The notes beneath the pieces were generated by a model that saw only the letters and a program-made list of their open reading frames with translations, searched no databases and was not told where the DNA came from. The position numbers and the translations under genes were made by a program. DNA of 6,895 bases from JACDDK01 sp041747155 (lineage in GTDB: Bacteria; Actinomycetota; Rubrobacteria; Rubrobacterales; Rubrobacteraceae), in assembly GCA_041747155.1 (NCBI GenBank), contig JBGTFQ010000238.1, positions 1 to 6,895 of the forward strand. Reading direction: 5' to 3'. Shown here piece by piece: positions 5,998 to 6,895 of this stretch. Numbering within the stretch: position 1 is the first letter of the stretch; the number at the start of each line of letters is the position of its first letter.

Positions 5998-6657
5998 CTA
6001 GCCGTTATTCGTCCTTCGGCGGCGACGCATGACGTAGAGAGCGATGAGTAGCGCGACCAGACCGACGAAGCCGAGTCCTATCGAGCGGGCGATATCTAGG
6101 AGTTCGTCCCAGTATTCTCCGAAGATGTAGCCGACAAGGGTGTAGGAGATGGCCCAGACTACGCCGGAGGCGACATTGTAGGGAAGGAATTTGTAGTAGC
6201 GCATGCGGCTGACACCGGAGAAGAGCGGGGTCATGCTGCGGAGTCCGGGGCCGAAACGTCCCAGAAAGACGGTGCGCCCGCCTTGAGTCTCGAAGTAGTG
6301 TTCGATCTTCTTTAGGGATTTCTCATCTACGAGGAAGTTTAGAAGCCGGATCTTGAGTAGCCTGTGGATGAGGGGCCGTCCACCAACCCGCCCGATCCAA
6401 TAGACCGAGTTGTCTGAAACAAGCCCCCCAACGAACCCGCTAAGCATTACGAGTAGGAGCGCCGCCTGCCCCTGGTTGGCGAAGTATCCACCCGCGAAGA
6501 GAACTACGTCACCCGATGCTGGAAGTCCGAAGTTGTCCAGGGCCGCGCCCAGAAAGACGACGATGTAGCCGTGGGCTAGAAGTAGGTTTGTGACGAAATC
6601 CAGCAGCCCTTCGGGGGTTTTGGGGATAGAGTTTATGAAGTCCGCGATGAATTCCAT
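5998..6657 (-). CDS. DedA-family (SNARE-associated/VTT-like) inner membrane protein
   Basis: 219 residues, typical for the family. DedA proteins are membrane proteins linked to lipid-carrier or phospholipid flipping and proton-dependent membrane homeostasis. Hydrophobic segments lie near 18-40, 51-60 (re-entrant), 66-88, 128-147 (re-entrant), 158-180 and 190-210, with a basic RRRRR tail at 211-215 that should sit in the cytoplasm. Motifs: LDNFGLPASGD (40-50), with D41 and D50 at positions where E. coli YqjA/YghB have essential acidic residues, and GRFGPGLRSMTPLFSG (133-148) with R134 and R140 matching the essential arginines. The precise substrate is unknown. ATG start; only a weak AAAGG lies upstream. 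It is transcribed away from the riboswitch on the other strand and shares no operon evidence with the kinase gene 227 bp downstream. Confidence 0.92.
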   Translation of the reverse strand: MEFIADFINSIPKTPEGLLDFVTNLLLAHGYIVVFLGAALDNFGLPASGDVVLFAGGYFANQGQAALLLVMLSGFVGGLVSDNSVYWIGRVGGRPLIHRLLKIRLLNFLVDEKSLKKIEHYFETQGGRTVFLGRFGPGLRSMTPLFSGVSRMRYYKFLPYNVASGVVWAISYTLVGYIFGEYWDELLDIARSIGLGFVGLVALLIALYVMRRRRRTNNG

Positions 6658-6668
6658 GAAGTTCGGCC

Positions 6669-6695
6669 TTTATACCACGCAGGATAAAATTCCAA
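6669..6695 (-). promoter_or_regulatory. Possible promoter of the dedA-like gene
   Basis: On the minus strand TTGGAA (6695-6690) and TATAAA (6674-6669) are separated by 15 bp, a short spacer. The start codon is only 11 nt beyond the -10, so transcripts would have a leader of about 4-5 nt. That would agree with the weak ribosome site. An alternative -35 (CTTGGA) gives 16 bp. Confidence 0.4.
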
Positions 6696-6711
6696 GCCTG
6701 TCTCAAGGTAG

Positions 6712-6740
6712 TTGACGCGGAGAGCTTGCAGGTCTATGCT
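6712..6740 (+). promoter_or_regulatory. Sigma-A-type promoter driving the cobalamin riboswitch transcript
   Basis: TTGACG (6712-6717) and TATGCT (6735-6740) are separated by exactly 17 bp, close to the housekeeping consensus. The predicted start is near 6747, just ahead of the aptamer. It is divergent from the dedA-like gene. Confidence 0.7.
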
Positions 6741-6754
6741 GCCGGTGGATATAT

Positions 6755-6895
6755 AAAAGGATGAAAGGGTCCAGGAAGCCGGTGAGAATCCGGCACGGTC
6801 CCGCCACTGTAACCGGGGAGCGAACCCGAAAAGGCCACCGAAGCCCGCGAGAGCGGCGACGGGAAGGCCGGGAGAGCGAAGAGCCGGAGTCAGGA
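6755..6895 (+). ncRNA. Cobalamin (B12) riboswitch aptamer, cut by the right edge
   Basis: This is an adenosylcobalamin-type riboswitch, a 5' leader element that lowers expression of downstream genes when B12 is bound. The conserved core is plain: GCCGG-TGAGAAT-CCGGC (6778-6794) forms the P4 hairpin, followed by CGGTCCCGCCACTGT (6796-6810) of the conserved junction. A GGG/CCC stem comes next (GGG within 6814-6818, CCC within 6825-6827), then a variable arm CCCGC-GAGA-GCGG around 6844-6856. The sequence GAGTCAGGA at 6887-6895 is the first part of the B12 box; the remaining GACC-type half lies past the edge. The expression platform and the target gene are not visible. Likely targets are B12 uptake or synthesis genes, or a B12-independent isozyme. 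Confidence 0.93.

Overview
The window looks like ordinary chromosome from a moderately GC-rich actinobacterium, most likely a Rubrobacter-type organism. This is inferred from the gene content (an actinobacterial-type QueA-like protein, a DUF6069-like membrane protein, NarL-type two-component proteins), strong GGAGG ribosome sites, frequent GTG and TTG starts and base composition. No rRNA or other marker gene is present to prove it. I see no mobile element, CRISPR array, tRNA or rRNA gene.

Layout, left to right. Positions 1-494 (+) hold the 3' part of a LuxR/NarL-type regulator cut by the left edge. Its receiver half appears to have lost the phosphoacceptor Asp and the conserved Lys. It converges on a leftward block of five closely spaced genes (3811 down to 515). 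In transcription order these are a four-helix membrane protein (DUF6069-like), a DUF5519-like protein, a 65-residue basic protein, a fused short-chain dehydrogenase/VOC protein, and a divergent QueA-like protein. Gaps are 29, 1 and 13 nt, and the last pair overlaps by 4 nt, so the block is probably one operon. No annotated pathway joins these genes.

Upstream of that block, also leftward, lies a two-component pair: a soluble GAF-domain histidine kinase (5770-4592) and its NarL-type response regulator (4590-3946), separated by one base. A 7-bp perfect hairpin sits 11 bp past the regulator stop. Further right is a leftward DedA-family membrane protein (6657-5998), preceded by a 227-bp gap with nothing clearly functional.

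The right end (6712-6895, +) carries a good sigma-A-type promoter followed by a cobalamin riboswitch aptamer. The window ends inside the B12 box, so the controlled gene lies outside.

The best candidates for something little described are the SDR-VOC fusion and its coupling to the altered QueA-like enzyme and the small basic protein. The cysteine trio in the kinase GAF domain and the degenerate receiver of the left-hand regulator come next. I do not see convincing evidence of a wholly new defence or mobile system.
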